Made by a program: the position numbers and the translations under genes. From NCBI GenBank assembly GCA_963575745.1, contig CAUYUJ010020171.1:223501-287500 (forward strand): DNA of 64,000 nucleotides, read 5' to 3'. This DNA is from Prorocentrum cordatum. Lineage: Eukaryota > Sar > Dinophyceae > Prorocentrales > Prorocentraceae. Positions 40,346 to 51,439 of this stretch are shown here, one piece after another; position 1 is the first letter of the stretch, and each line of letters begins with the position of its first letter. A model generated the notes under the pieces. The model was not told where the DNA came from and did no database searches. It saw only the letters and a list, made by a program, of their open reading frames with translations.

Positions 40346-40472
40346 ATTCGCACGTGCACTTCCCGCGTGAAGTGTCGCGCGAGGGCGCCTTCTGCCCCAC
40401 GTGGTGTGCCACGCCCGCGGCCCGCGCAGGCCGCGGCGTCGGGTCGCTGTGTCAGCGCGCGCGAGACCGATG
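40346..40472 (+). CDS. Continuation of the exon candidate beyond the MITE
   Basis: IRTCTSRVKCRARAPSAPRG then PAQAAASGRCVSARETD in the frame that joins 39994-40167 when the insert is left out. An internal acceptor-like GGCCCGCGCAG at about 40434 could start a separate short exon instead. Confidence 0.3.
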
Positions 40473-40495
40473 TCACTCGTCGTCGTCGTCGTCGA

Positions 40496-40526
<31 letters not shown>

Positions 40527-40538
40527 CGTCGTCGTCAC

Positions 40539-40573
<35 letters not shown>

Positions 40574-40574
40574 T

Positions 40575-40610
<36 letters not shown>

Positions 40611-40612
40611 CA
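40473..40612. repeat. (GTC)n microsatellite
   Basis: GTC triplets with ACTCGTC interruptions. It would serve as pyrimidine-rich tract for the exon candidate at 40617. Confidence 0.93.
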
Positions 40613-40616
40613 GGTA

Positions 40617-40805
40617 GTGCGGCCCTGGGCCTCTCCGCCGCCGCTGGGGCGCCCTCGCGCCGCCGCGCCGCCGCGCCGCTGCGCGCGCGCGCGCGACCCG
40701 CGCGGGCGCACCGCCCGCGGGGGCCCCCCGCCGGCGAGCGCCGCGGTCGGCCCGCGCCAGCGGGCGGCGGGCGGGTCTCCGGCGGCGGGGCGCGGCCGGG
40801 CCCCC
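40617..40805 (+). CDS. Candidate exon: Ala/Arg/Pro-rich segment
   Basis: GTCGTCGTCCAG then the frame SAALGLSAAAGAPSRRRAAA with a long Arg/Ala/Pro continuation. GC content is extreme and all three frames are open for long, so frame choice is uncertain. Rated low. Confidence 0.25.
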
Positions 40806-40807
40806 CT

Positions 40808-41162
40808 CCCTCGGGGGAGAGCGTAAGAGACTCGATGGCGCCGGAGCTCGGGCTCGCCCACGGTCTTTTGGCGGGCCCGCCCTGGATTTTGACGGTCCGG
40901 GTTTCGTGGGGTCTCCTCCTCCTCCTCCTCCTCCTCTCCTCCTCCTCCTCCTCCTCCTCCCTCCCCCTCCCCCTCCCCTCCCCCTAATCCTCCTCCCCCT
41001 GCTCCTCCTCCTCCTCCTGCTCCTCCTCCCCCTCCTCCCTCTCCCCCTCCTCCCCCTCACCACGGGAGCTCGCGTCAAATTTCAGATGAAGTTTCGTCAT
41101 TTTCCCGCCGGCCCCCGTCAGGCCAACCCGAGTTCCCCGTACCCGAGTCTTACGTCTCCCCG
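40808..41162. mobile_element. MITE-like family L, copy 2, expanded by (CTC)n
   Basis: GGGGGAGAGCGTAAGAG and GAGTCTTACGTCTCCCC ends match copy 1; a 140-bp CTC/CCCCTC tract (40907-41055) has grown inside it. Confidence 0.65.
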
Positions 41163-41340
41163 GCTCCTTTTCGGTGTCGTTGAACCGATCCCCGTGCCCT
41201 TCCCCCTCCCCCTCGAGGCCCCCCACCACATCACCACCCCAGTTGGGGATACACCCCCCGAGACCCGACGGGGACGGCCTGTACATACCCGTCTAGGGGG
41301 GGGAATTCGGCCAGTGGGGCTCAGGCCACGCCGCTGGGGA
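41163..41340. other. No gene recognised
   Basis: Pyrimidine-rich then mixed; no feature. Confidence 0.3.
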
Positions 41341-41960
41341 TGGGGATCGGTTGAACGATACTCATCTCTGTCGGCGGTTCAGAGTTGGGGGCCCTGAAGG
41401 TCACCACCCACCAAAACGCCCCAACCCAACCCGAAGGCCCCAATTTGCCCCCTACTTCCAATAGGGGGGGGCGTCGGGGAGCATTGAGAAACACACTTGT
41501 GGAACCGTACCCCCGCCAACCCGAAGTTGGGGTCTTTGGGTTTGGGATGGTCTGGAAGCAGAGTTTGCGCCTGGGATAGGGCCCTGTCCCTCAGGGCCCC
41601 TTCTTTGAACCGCCGATGTCGGCGGTTCAGAGTTTTGGCCCCGTGGGGATGGGGCCCTACGGTCGAGAGAGTCTCAATCCGTGAAGGCGCACCCCCTGAA
41701 CCGCTTGCCATCCCCATCTTTGAGCCGCTGATCTCGGCGGTTCAGAGTTGGGGCCCCGAGGGGTGCCTCAAGAACGAGAGAGTCTCAGTCCGTCAAGACT
41801 CATCCCGTAATACACTTGCTACCATCAGGGCCCTATCAGTCAGAGCCCCATCCCTCAGGGCCGCATCTTTGAACCGCCGATCTCGGCGGTTCAGAGTTTG
41901 GGCCCTGCTCGGTGAGGCCCTGGGGGCGAGAGAAGCTCAATCCGTGAAGGATCGCCCTGT
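41341..41960. repeat. Array of GAACCGCCGA palindromes
   Basis: Units of about 110-240 bp, each with GAACCGCCGANNTCGGCGG then TTCAGAGTT. Full palindromes are at about 41609, 41721 and 41871; a half-site is at 41369 and a diverged one at 42405. GAGAGAGTCTCAATCCGTGA and CCCATCCCTCAGGGCC accompany them. Confidence 0.85.
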
Positions 41961-42180
41961 GACCCACCTATTCTCAGGTCGGCGTCATCCCCAAATACTG
42001 ATACTATGTGTGCGTCGCCCCCCTCTCCTCCCCCAGGGGCGACGCGCGCACCGAGAACTCCTCTAGCACATGGGTCGTGGCTGGCGCTTTTCGGGCACAC
42101 CGCGCGGGAAACGGTGTACCACAATGTGGGGATACCACATGTTCGGGTCGGACGCGCGCCTCCAGGGAGGACATACAGCA
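41961..42180. other. No gene recognised
   Basis: Unique; nothing assigned. Confidence 0.3.
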
Positions 42181-42357
42181 CTCCGGATCTCATAACAATG
42201 GGGGGGGTCTGCTTTTGGGGGGGGTTAACGGGCTTCGTCAAGCACAATTGTAGGGGGGTCTCGATTTTGGACCCTTTGTTGCCTGTCTGGGGGGGGGGTC
42301 TACTTCGGGCTGTCAAACGTCTTTTTGACCCCCTCCCCTTTATTATGAGATTTGGAG
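42181..42357. mobile_element. MITE family F, copy 2
   Basis: CTCCGGATCTCATAA against TTATGAGATTTGGAG, then GGGGGGGTCT against GACCCCCTCC. Left flank CA, right flank TA. 177 bp. Confidence 0.82.
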
Positions 42358-42409
42358 TACGTGTGTATCTCATCGGGGCCCCATCCCTCAGGACCCCCTT
42401 CTCGAGCCG

Positions 42410-42536
42410 CCGACCTCGGCGGCCGCCGTGCGCCGGCGTCGCCGCGTGCGGGCGCCGCCGCGGCCCCCGCCGCGAACGCGAGCTCGCGCGGGGCTGCCGC
42501 CCGCCACCCGCGCGGGAAAAGGAGGGCGGAGGTCTC
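42410..42536. other. GC-rich open stretch
   Basis: Begins with a variant of the GCCGCCGACCTCGGCGG palindrome. Both strands open, Arg/Ala/Pro-rich. No decision possible. Confidence 0.2.
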
Positions 42537-42650
42537 CCGCCGCTCCTCCTCCCCCTCCTCCTCCTCCTCCTCCTCCCCCTCCTCCTCCTCCTCCTCCTCC
42601 TCCTCCTCCTCCTCCTCCCCCTCCTCCTCCTCCTCCTCCTCCTCCTCCTC
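42537..42650. repeat. (CTC)n microsatellite
   Basis: CTC triplets with CCC interruptions for 110 bp, directly before an exon candidate. Confidence 0.93.
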
Positions 42651-42655
42651 CCGAG

Positions 42656-42771
42656 GCCGTGCTCTGGCCGTGAGCGTCGAGGCGGCCACGCGCCATGCGG
42701 CCGGGGCCCCCGGGGGCTGGCGCGGGCACGCCAGTTTCGTCCTCGGGGGCAGCGGCAGGGGGGGATAGGCG
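42656..42771 (+). CDS. Candidate exon after (CTC)n
   Basis: (CTC)n and CCGAG precede two bases and the frame RALAVSVEAATRHAAGAPGG then WRGHASFVLGGSGRG. The peptide is not repeat-derived and has a natural mix of residues. It ends where MITE J2 begins. Phase as at 20473 and 21127. No donor fixed. Confidence 0.42.
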
Positions 42772-42773
42772 TA

Positions 42774-42924
42774 GGGGGGGATGCATCGACCCCCAGTCGC
42801 CCATGGATCGGCGGCAGGGGCCCGATAGCCCCAACCTGCACAGGAAGGTGCGGATTCACGGTCGGGGCCCTATGGCCGATCTATCAGTGATGTCTCGCCG
42901 ATTCCAGGTCGATTCATCCCCCCC
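42774..42924. mobile_element. MITE family J, copy 2
   Basis: GGGGGGATGCATCGACCCCC against GGTCGATTCATCCCCCC; TA before the left end, TG after the right. Relative of 15551-15700. Confidence 0.65.
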
Positions 42925-43861
42925 TGTGCCAGCCCCACCCTATCGTAGCCCCTCAGCCCCATGGGGTCCAGGGATGAGTTCTGACGTGCTTGGTGCTGCT
43001 TCGGGCCCACGAGGGCCCCCAACCTCAGAGGCACCAGCGACGGCCATCTCGTTCATAGCTCCTCCCACGCTCCGTTTGTTGCCCTGCCCCACCCCGCCCA
43101 ATCATCTTCACTTGGCTCTCTTGGCGGCGTTGCACTCTTCTGTCTGGATGCGTTCGCCGCTGCATCTCAGCCAGTGAGCCGGAAATTCTTCTCTACTACG
43201 CTCGTCTCTCCAGGCCTGGCCAGGTCTACCTGGCAAGGCCTTCGGAGGTCCGCGCGGATTTCCGGCTGGGCGTCGAGTGGGTGGGAAGGGGAGGCGCCTC
43301 GGGTGCTTCTTTGTGCCTGGGGGTCCCCTGCAGTGGGGGCCCATGTCAAGAAACACCCTGCTTGCCTCCAGGGTGTTTGGGCTTCTTGGGTTTCAATAGT
43401 TTTGCTGTGGAAGGCGTGGCGTCACCGCACCGACGTCCTAGGGTCTCAGGCTTGGATTTTTTGTGGCAGGTGTCTCGTGGACTGGCCTCCACTGTGAGAT
43501 CGCACCGCATCGATGACGCACCAGCGATGCTGCGCGACCTGCAGCCCCATCCTCCCCGTCCCGACGTCGCCGCTGTGCCGTCGGTGCGTCGGCGATGCAG
43601 TGCGATCTTGCGCGCTCGACTGGAAAATAGCCAGGGCCCAGTCCACGGCCAGATCTTCGGCACTGACCAGTTCCATCGTATCCTGTGGAATGCCCGACCT
43701 CGGTGTTCTTCCAGCTCTCATGCGAGGAACCGCCGCGTGTGTTCTCAGCTCTCATGCGAAGAACGCTGTGTGTTTTCAGCTCGTGGTCTTTCAGAGACCT
43801 CTAATCACAGTGTTGGGGCCGAACGGTCATTCTCTGTCCGTGGGCGCGTGGCTGAAGTGAG
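42925..43861. other. Unique DNA with fragments of families E and I
   Basis: 43237-43275 holds TCGGAGGTCCGCGCGGATTT (family E arm). 43496-43611 holds GATCGCACCGCATCGATGAC against GTGCGATCTT (family I-like). No gene recognised. Confidence 0.45.
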
Positions 43862-43869
43862 ATTATGCG

Positions 43870-43903
43870 ATGCAGTTTGTTGTTGCGTGTTGCTGTTGTT
43901 GTG

Positions 43904-43980
<77 letters not shown>

Positions 43981-43985
43981 TTGTG
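43870..43985. repeat. (GTT/GCT)n microsatellite of the first unit
   Basis: GTTGTT then GCTGTT triplets, ending GTTGAACATT like the tracts of later units. Confidence 0.9.
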
Positions 43986-44029
43986 TTGAACATTATTAAT
44001 TCTAAAGAATAATTATTGTTGGGACCCCT

Positions 44030-44884
44030 GGTGCACGGCCCCCCTGCGCCGCCTAGGCCGCAGCTACATTTTCATCATTTTCGTGAGGAAGCCTCAGGTA
44101 ATTCGATGTGATCAAGATCCGGTTGTTTTGTTCCCCCCCGCTTTCCCTTGCAAAAAACACTATAAAATGACATTTCTTGTTCTAATATAATCAAATTTCA
44201 AGAATCCCTTGCAAAAAATAAGGTAAAGTGGACATTCGCGCGCGCAAGACGAAATCCTTCCAAAAGCTTAGTGTTCGGAGCGATTTTAACATAAAAACAT
44301 CAAAAAACCAATGGTTTTTCAACAAAAAAATGTCAAAATCTCATCCCGCGCGCTCTTGCGGATTCGTAGGAAACCCAACACTTTTTAAACATTTCTGTCA
44401 AACGGGCTTTTGCGAGCAACTTTTTCGAACTTCTGCGACAACGGTTGCGCACCTGCCAGGGCCATCATCCCTGTCAAATAATACCATGCGGGACACATTC
44501 GTTTTTTCTTCGCGCGCGCACGCCGAAATCTCCAAAAACCATTGGGCTTCTTAAGAATTTTAGCACCGCGCATCATAAAATCACACGAATCGCACCGTAG
44601 GTCCTCGAAAAACACCTGCACGACTTTTCAAAATTTCTACCCGCGCGCGCTGTCCTAACAACTTCTGTGGGTGTGTACTCCACGCCAGTGTAGTAGCCAC
44701 GGTCGTCCGCAGGCCACGAAGTGAAGTGTCCGAACGTCATAGGGCGGGAAGCTGGGTGTGGGTGGTGGCGAAGAGTCGTGTGGATATTTGGTAGAGCTTG
44801 CACTGCCCCCCCACAAAGTGGGGGTATTGGCTGGCGTCGCATGAAAACCCTGGCACTGGTGAGAACACTGAGCGTTCGGGTAAA
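44030..44884. other. AT-richer island with a relative of the 262-bp repeat
   Basis: 44240-44350 in reverse complement matches the unit at 53381 (AAAAACCAATGG against CATTGGGTTTTT, CGAACAC against GTGTTCGG). The rest is unassigned; AT content is clearly higher than in neighbouring DNA. Confidence 0.5.
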
Positions 44885-46271
44885 GTGATTGTTGTTGTTG
44901 TTGTTGTTGTTGTTGGTGTTGCTGTTATTGCTGTTGAACGTTCACTACTCAAGAAAACTTATGTTTGATCCCCCCCTCCGGTGACCATCGTGTTATTGCA
45001 ATTGAAGTGTTTTCCCCGGGGCTCGCACTTTGTTTTTTTGGTATCAGGGGAAAACACTCGGCTCAAATCGTGTTGTTGGCCCCCGGATTTCAACAACCAC
45101 GTCTCCCGCCTGATATTTCTTCGGCATGTATTGGGGAGTCGCGCTCTCGCGCGGGACTTCCTCACAATCTATGTAGGAATCGTGCTCTCCTGTGGAAATC
45201 CATTACAATTTATTCAGACGGCGCTCAGGAGTCACGCTCTCGCTTTGGGCTTTATCGCGGTTTTCTTTGGCAATCGCGCTATCGCTCGAAAAGTCTTCGC
45301 GATTCATGCAGAACCCACGCTTCAGCAACCCGCCTGCTCGACCTGGTCGCCTGGGCCCGCCTTCCCGACCTTCCCGCCATGGGTCTGCACACCCGATCTG
45401 CCCGTCTGGTTCGACCACTTGTTTTCTGTTTTTGCCCCCCTCCTGCTAATCTCTCTCGAGGTCCATCCTTGTCCCTCCCCCTTCACCCGTCATCTTTTCT
45501 CCTGATTTAGGGGCTGCACTAAATGCACGTGGCAGGTAAACAAGATATACCCCCAAGGGGGTACGATCGAAGACGACGAGGGCAGGTACCGAGGGCTTGG
45601 GATACACGTATAGATTGGCACGTGCGAGCAGTCTTAACATGAATGTTGTTGTTGGTGGTGGTGATGTTGTTGTTGCTGTTGTTGGTGTTGTTGCTGGTGT
45701 TGTTGTTGGTGTTGTTGCTGGTGCTGTTGCTGTTGGTGTTGTCAATCTTGTTGTTGTTAGTGGTATTGTTAGTGTTTGTGCGTACTGTTTGATTGTTGCT
45801 GCTGTTGTTGATGAACTCCCACTACGGAATAATAATGATTTTTGATCCCCCCTCCGGTGCACATTGTAGTTTTTGCAATTGAAGTGCCCCTCCCAGCGCT
45901 CAGCGTTTGCACCCTGTTTTTTGTATCAGGGAAGGTCACTAAGCTCTAATTGTGTTGTTGGCCCCCGGATTGCAACAGTAACGGCTCCCGTTCGACAATT
46001 TAGCCAGGACCCCCGCTCCCGTCTGAGATTGCTTTACGTTTTACTCTGGAATCGCGCTCTCGCTTGGGACTTCCTTCGCATGTATTCCGGAATCGCTCTC
46101 TTGGCGCTCTGGAGTCGCGCTCTCGCTGGAGACTCGCTTTCAATTTACTGAAGAATCGCGCTCTTGCCTTGGAGCTCCCTGCAATTTACCTGCGCGCCGC
46201 GCTCCCGACACTCAGGCACCCAGGAGTCGCGCTCACGCTTAGGACTCCCTCACAGCTCACTTCGGAATCGG

Positions 46272-47225
46272 GATCTCGCTGCCCTTCGTGGCCCCGTTGC
46301 AGCCCTCCGTGGCCCCCTCGCTGCCCTTCGTGGCCCCGTTGCAGCCCTTCGTGGCCCCCATCGCTGCCCTTCGTGGCCCCGTTGCAGCCCTCCGTGGCCC
46401 CCATCGCTGCCCTTCGTGGCCCCGTTGCAGCCCTCCGTGGCCCCCATCGCTGCCCTTCGTGGCCCCGTTGCAGCCCTCCGTGGCCCCCATCGCTGCCCTC
46501 CGTGGCCCCGTTGCAGCCCTCCGTGGCCCCATATGCATGCCCTTCGTGGCCCCCTCGCAGCCCTTCGCGGCCCCCTCGCTGCCCTTCGTGGCCCCGTTGC
46601 ACCCCTTCGTGGCTCCCTTGCTGCCCTTTGTGGCCCCCTTGCAACCCTTCGTGGCCTTGTTGCAGCCCTTCGTGGCCCCCTCGCTGCCATTCGTGGCCCC
46701 GTTGCAGCCCGTCGTGGCCGCCTCGCTGCCCTTCGCGGCCCCGCTGCACCCCTCCGTGGCCCCCTCGCTGCCCTCCGTGGCCCCATATATGTATGCCCTT
46801 CGTGGCCCCCGCTCGTTCGCGCCCGTCGTGGCCCCATATGCATGCCCTTCGTGGCCCCGCTGTCGCCTTTCGTGGCCCCCTCGCTGCCCTTCGTGGCCTC
46901 GTTGCTGTCCTCAGTGGCCCCGTCCTTGCCGTCCGCGGCCCAATTTACGTATGCCCTTCGTGGCCCCCGCTCGTTCGCGCCCGTCGTGGCCCCATGTGCA
47001 TGCCCTTCGTGGCCCCGCTGTCGCCGTTTGTGCCCCCCTCGCTTTCCGACTTGGCCCAGTTGGTACCCTCAGTGGCCCCGTCGTTGCTTTCTGTGGCTCC
47101 GCATTATCTGCCCTTCGTGGCCCCCGCTCGTTCGCGCTCTTCGTGGCCCCATGCGCATTCCTTTCTTGTCCCCGCTGTCGCCCTTAGTGGCCTACTTCCT
47201 GCCCTTCGTGGCCCCGCTGTCGTTA
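46272..47225. repeat. 21-bp CTTCGTGGCCCC array, first
   Basis: About 45 units near GCAGCCCTTCGTGGCCCC of 20-24 bp, with longer variants (CCATATATGTATGCCCTTCG, CCCCGCTCGTTCGCGCCCG) repeated as second-order blocks. Long open frames (V-A-P-L-Q-P-S type) are by-products. Confidence 0.92.
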
Positions 47226-48677
47226 ACTCTCTCGCTCTCGCTTTCGCTGGTCGTCGTCGTCGTTCCGCCGTCGTCGTCGCCGTGGTCGTGGTCGGTGCCC
47301 TGTCCGTTCCTCTCGGGGTCGGGTTGCTGCCGGTCAGCGCTGCCGCGGGCCAGGCCGACGGTCCGCGGCCGCCCCGCCGCTTGCCCGGGCTCGGCCTGCC
47401 CCAAAAGGGGCACGACCGAAGATCGGGGGCGGAAAAGAGGGGGGTGATGACTAGGGGGGGTGGATATCATGGCGTGGGCCATGATATCTCCCCAGATTTC
47501 GCGGCGCCTCTTCTTATTCCATTGCGTCCCTGGCCCTCCCGGTGGGCCGCGCACATGCCGCCGGTCATGATTTGCACCCCCCCCTCATGGACACCCCCCT
47601 CTTGGCCGCTCCCGAGAAGACGAAGAGGGCGGGTATCGAGGGCACGGGAAATACGCGTTAACGGGAACTCACGCAGATAAGAGCCAACAGTCTTAAAATG
47701 ATTCGTATTGTTGTTTCTTGTTGCTGGTGCTGTTGACTTCTCATTATTCTCAAAAAGTATGATTTGTCCCCGTCCGGTGCATACTGCAGGTTTTCAATTG
47801 AAGTGCCCCTCCCGGCGCTGGCACCCTGCTTTTATCAGGGAAAGCCTTCCTTCTCATACTGCGTCCCTGGCCCCTTGTTTACAACAAGAACAACAACGGT
47901 TCCCGCTTGATGAATCTTCCCAATATTCTCCGGTCCTCCGCTCCCGTTTGAGGCCTTCTCGCAATTCACTCAAGAATCGCGCTCCCGCCTGAGCCTTCCT
48001 TACAAATTTCTCAGGCGCCGCGCTCTTACCATTCAGGAATCGCGCGTTCGTTGGGGACTTCCTCGGGTTTACTTGGGAGTCGCTCTCTCCCTGGAAATTT
48101 CCCGGCTAATCACGCAGAAGTCACAAGAGTCTATACCAACCAAAAGTGGTATGATCGAAACCGAAGAGGGCGGGTATCGAGGGTTCGGGAAATGGACGCT
48201 GAATGCCCTTCGAGCAGATAAGAGCGAACAGTCTTAAAATGCTTGTTGTTGTTGAACTCACAGCTGAAGAAGAACTATGGTTGATCCCCCTTCTGGTGAC
48301 CATCGTGATTTTTCAGCTGAAGTCTTTCTCCCGGGCTCGCACCTGGTTTTTCTCATCAGGGAACGCCATTCAGCTCAAATTGTGTTGTTGGCCCCCGGAT
48401 TGCAACAGCAGCGGCTCCAATTTGAGATCTCTTCACCCTTTAGCCAGGACCCCCGCTCCCGCCTAAGACTTCCATGCGTTTTACTCTGGAATCGTATTCA
48501 GGAATCGCTCTGGAGTCGCGATCTCGCTGGAGACTCGCTTTCAATTTACTTAAGAATCTCGCTCTTGCGGTGGAGCTCGCCGCAATTTAATCAAGCGCCG
48601 TGCCCCTGACACTCAGACACCAAGAAGTCGCGCTCACGCTTAAGACTCCCTCACAGCTCACTTAGGAATCGGGATAG

Positions 48678-49535
48678 CGCTGCCCCTCGTGGCTCCGCTC
48701 AGCCCTCCGTGGCCCCGTCGATACCCCCCGTGAGCCCGTTGCAGCCCTTCGTGGCCCCCTCGCTGCCCTTCGCTGCCCCGTTGCAGCCCTTCGTGGCCCC
48801 CATCGCTGCCCTTTGTGGCCCCCTCGCTACCCTTCGTGGCCCCATATGCATGCCCTTCGTGGCCCCGTTGCAGGCCTTCGCGGCCCCCTCGATGCCCTTC
48901 GTGGCCCCGTTGCACCCCTTCGTGGCCCCATCGCTGCCCTTTGTGGCCCCGTTGCGACCCTTCGTGGCCCCGTTGCAGCCCGTCGTGGCCCCCTCGCCGC
49001 CACTCGTGGCCCCGTTGCAGCCCGTCGTGGCCGCCTCATTGCCCTCGGTGGCCCCGCTTTCGCCCTTCGTGGCCACCTCGCTACCCTTCGTGGCCCCATA
49101 TATGTATGCTCTTCGTGGCCCCCGCTCGTTCGCGCCCGTCGTGGCCCCATATGCATGCCCTTCGTGGCCCCGCTGTCGCCTTTCGTGGCCCCCTCGCTGC
49201 CCTTCGTGGCCCCGTTGCTGTCTTCAGTGCCCCCGTCCTTGCCCTCTGCGGCCTAATCTACGTATGCCATTCGTGGTCCCCGCTCGTTCGCGCCCGTCGT
49301 GGTCCAATATGTATGCCCTTCGTGGCCCCGCTGTTGCCCTTTGTGCCCCCCTCGCTGTCCGACGTGGCCCAGTTGCTACCCTCAGTGGCCTCGTCGTTGG
49401 TTTCTGTGGCTCAGCATTATCTGCCCTTCGTGGCCCCCGCTCGTTCGCGCCATGCGTTGCCTCATGCGCATGCCCTTCGTGGCTCCGCTGTCGCCCTTCG
49501 TTGCCCCCTTCCTGCCGTTCGTGGCCCCGCTGTCG
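48678..49535. repeat. 21-bp CTTCGTGGCCCC array, second
   Basis: Same unit and the same order of variant blocks as the first array, followed in both by a similar GTCGTCG stretch and GGTCGGTGCCCTGTCCG. So the two arrays arose by duplication of a whole macrosatellite unit. Confidence 0.92.
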
Positions 49536-49825
49536 CTCTGGCTCTCGCTTTCACTGGTCGTCGTTGTCGGCGTCGGCTTCGTCGTCGTCGTCGGCATGGT
49601 CGGTGCCCTGTCCGTTCCTCTTGGGGTCGGGTTGCCGCCGATCAACGTTGCCGCTGGTCAGGCCGCGGTCCGCGGCCGCCCTGCCGCTTGCCGGGGTCGG
49701 ACTGCAGGGAAGAAAGATCTCCCCCCCCGAAGGGGCACGATCGAAGACAAAGAGGGCGGGTATCGAAGGCACGGGAAATAAACGTTGAATGACACCCGAG
49801 CTGATCAGAGCGAACAGTCTTAACA

Positions 49826-49892
49826 TGTCAGTTGTTGTTGCTGTTGCAGTTGTTGCTGTTGTTGCTGTTGTTGCTGTTGTTGCTGACATTGC

Positions 49893-49938
<46 letters not shown>

Positions 49939-50019
49939 GCTGCTGCTGCTGCTGTTGGTGGTGGTGGTGGTGGTGTTGTTGTTGCTGCTGCTGCTGCTGT
50001 TGTTGTTGTTGCTGCTCCG

Positions 50020-50052
<33 letters not shown>

Positions 50053-50092
50053 GTGGTGGTGGTGTTGTTGCTGTTGCTGTTGCTGTCCAGTA
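49826..50092. repeat. (GTT/GCT/GGT)n compound microsatellite
   Basis: The longest triplet tract of the macrosatellite, 265 bp, starting right after the unit end CTTAACATG. Confidence 0.93.
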
Positions 50093-51439
50093 TTCATTTC
50101 TAGAGAATAAGTATTGCTGGTATCTGTAAACCGTTCCGCGCGTTCTGGATTCGACGCCGGTTACATTTCCTGTGACAACGCGACTTCCGCGCGAGCGTTG
50201 GCTTGAGTCTACATGTGTGCCCTTGGAGGCCCAGCTACGACGACAACCGCCCTTGTCGATATTTCCTCACGGTTTACTTGGAGAGCCCCTGGCCAGGAAG
50301 GCCCTTGAACTCAGGAACGGTGCTCTCGCTCGAGACTTTCTCGTAATTCAAACAAGTTGGTGAAAGCCCAGACACGGCGACAAGGGCTCTCGTTCGGTAT
50401 TTCTCCATGACATTCAAGGAGCCCTTGGCCAGAGAGGCCCCCGAACTCATGAACGGCGCTCCCTCTTTCTCGAGACTTCCTCGCACTTCAGGCAGTGGCC
50501 GACAACGAAGATAGTTCCCGCGAAACGGGGTGCAATCGAAGACGAAGTGGGTGAGTATCGAGGGTTGGGGTACACAGATCGCAAAACACGCGTGCCAGTA
50601 AGAGCGAAGTCTTAACATGATTGTAGTTGTTGGTTGATCCCCCCCTCTGGGGCACATCGTGGTCTTTCAATTGAAGTACTCTTCCCGTAGCTCGCATCCC
50701 GTTTTTTGTTGTAAAGGAAGGTCTTTGGTCTCAGTGCCCCCCTTGCCCCCGAGTCACAACAACAACGGCTCCCACCTTATACGCCCTCACAATGTATTCC
50801 CAAATCGTGTTCTCGCGCGGGATTTCCTCACATTTTATAAAGGAATCGCGCTCTCGCGTGGGATTTCCTCGCATTTGTTCCAGCCGCCGCGCCCTCGGCA
50901 CTCAGGAATCACGCACTCTTGCGGATTTCCTCGCAGTGTCTGTGGGAATCGCCCCGTCGCTCGAGACCTCCTCACATTCATGCAGGGCGCACGCTTCCGC
51001 AACCCGCCTGCTCGACCTGGCCGCCTGGGCCCTCCTTCCCGACCCGTCTGTCAGGGCCTACCCGCCCGATCTGCCCGTCTGGTTCTGCCACGTTTTTTCT
51101 GTTCTCAGCCCCCCTCTTGGTGTTCTCTCTCGTGTTCCATCCTCCTTCCTCACCCTTTGTCCCTCCTTCCCACCAGTCGTCTCTTCCCCAGCCTCAGGGG
51201 ACTGCACGAAATACACGCTGCATGTAAGAAAGGTATACCCCCAAGGCTGTAGGGTCGAAAACGAAGATGGCCAGTATCGTGAGTGTCGGAGACGAAGATT
51301 GCGGGCATCGAAGATGGCACGCGATCGGATGAGAGCGAACAGTCTTTAAATTTGTTGTCGTCGTCGCCGTCGTCGTTGGTGGTGGTGTTGGCGGTGGTGG
51401 TCGTGTTGTTGTTGTTGGCGGCAACGCCTTCGTGCGTCC

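Larger units (their letters stand above)
43862..51350. repeat. Macrosatellite of about seven nested units
   Basis: Units share blocks in order. First is a (GTT/GCT)n tract. Next comes a TTGATCCCCCC block (44965, 45842, 48281, 50633; variant at 47761), then GTATCAGGGAA and GTTGTTGGCCCCCGGATT. Then follow several GAATCGCGCTCTCGC and GGGACTTCC subrepeats. The unit ends with CGAAGACGAAGAGGGCGGGT, ATCGAGGG and GAGCGAACAGTCTTAACATG. Unit ends are at about 45640, 47700, 48241, 49827, 50619 and 51350, with a partial unit before 44885. Lengths run from 0.54 to 2.06 kb, because two units contain 21-bp arrays and the triplet tracts vary. Confidence 0.85.

Noticed and set aside
46064-47680. 538-codon + frame, and the similar 359-codon frame at 48709
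   Set aside because: They follow the 21-bp array and change frame with each unit-length variant; no start context or domain.
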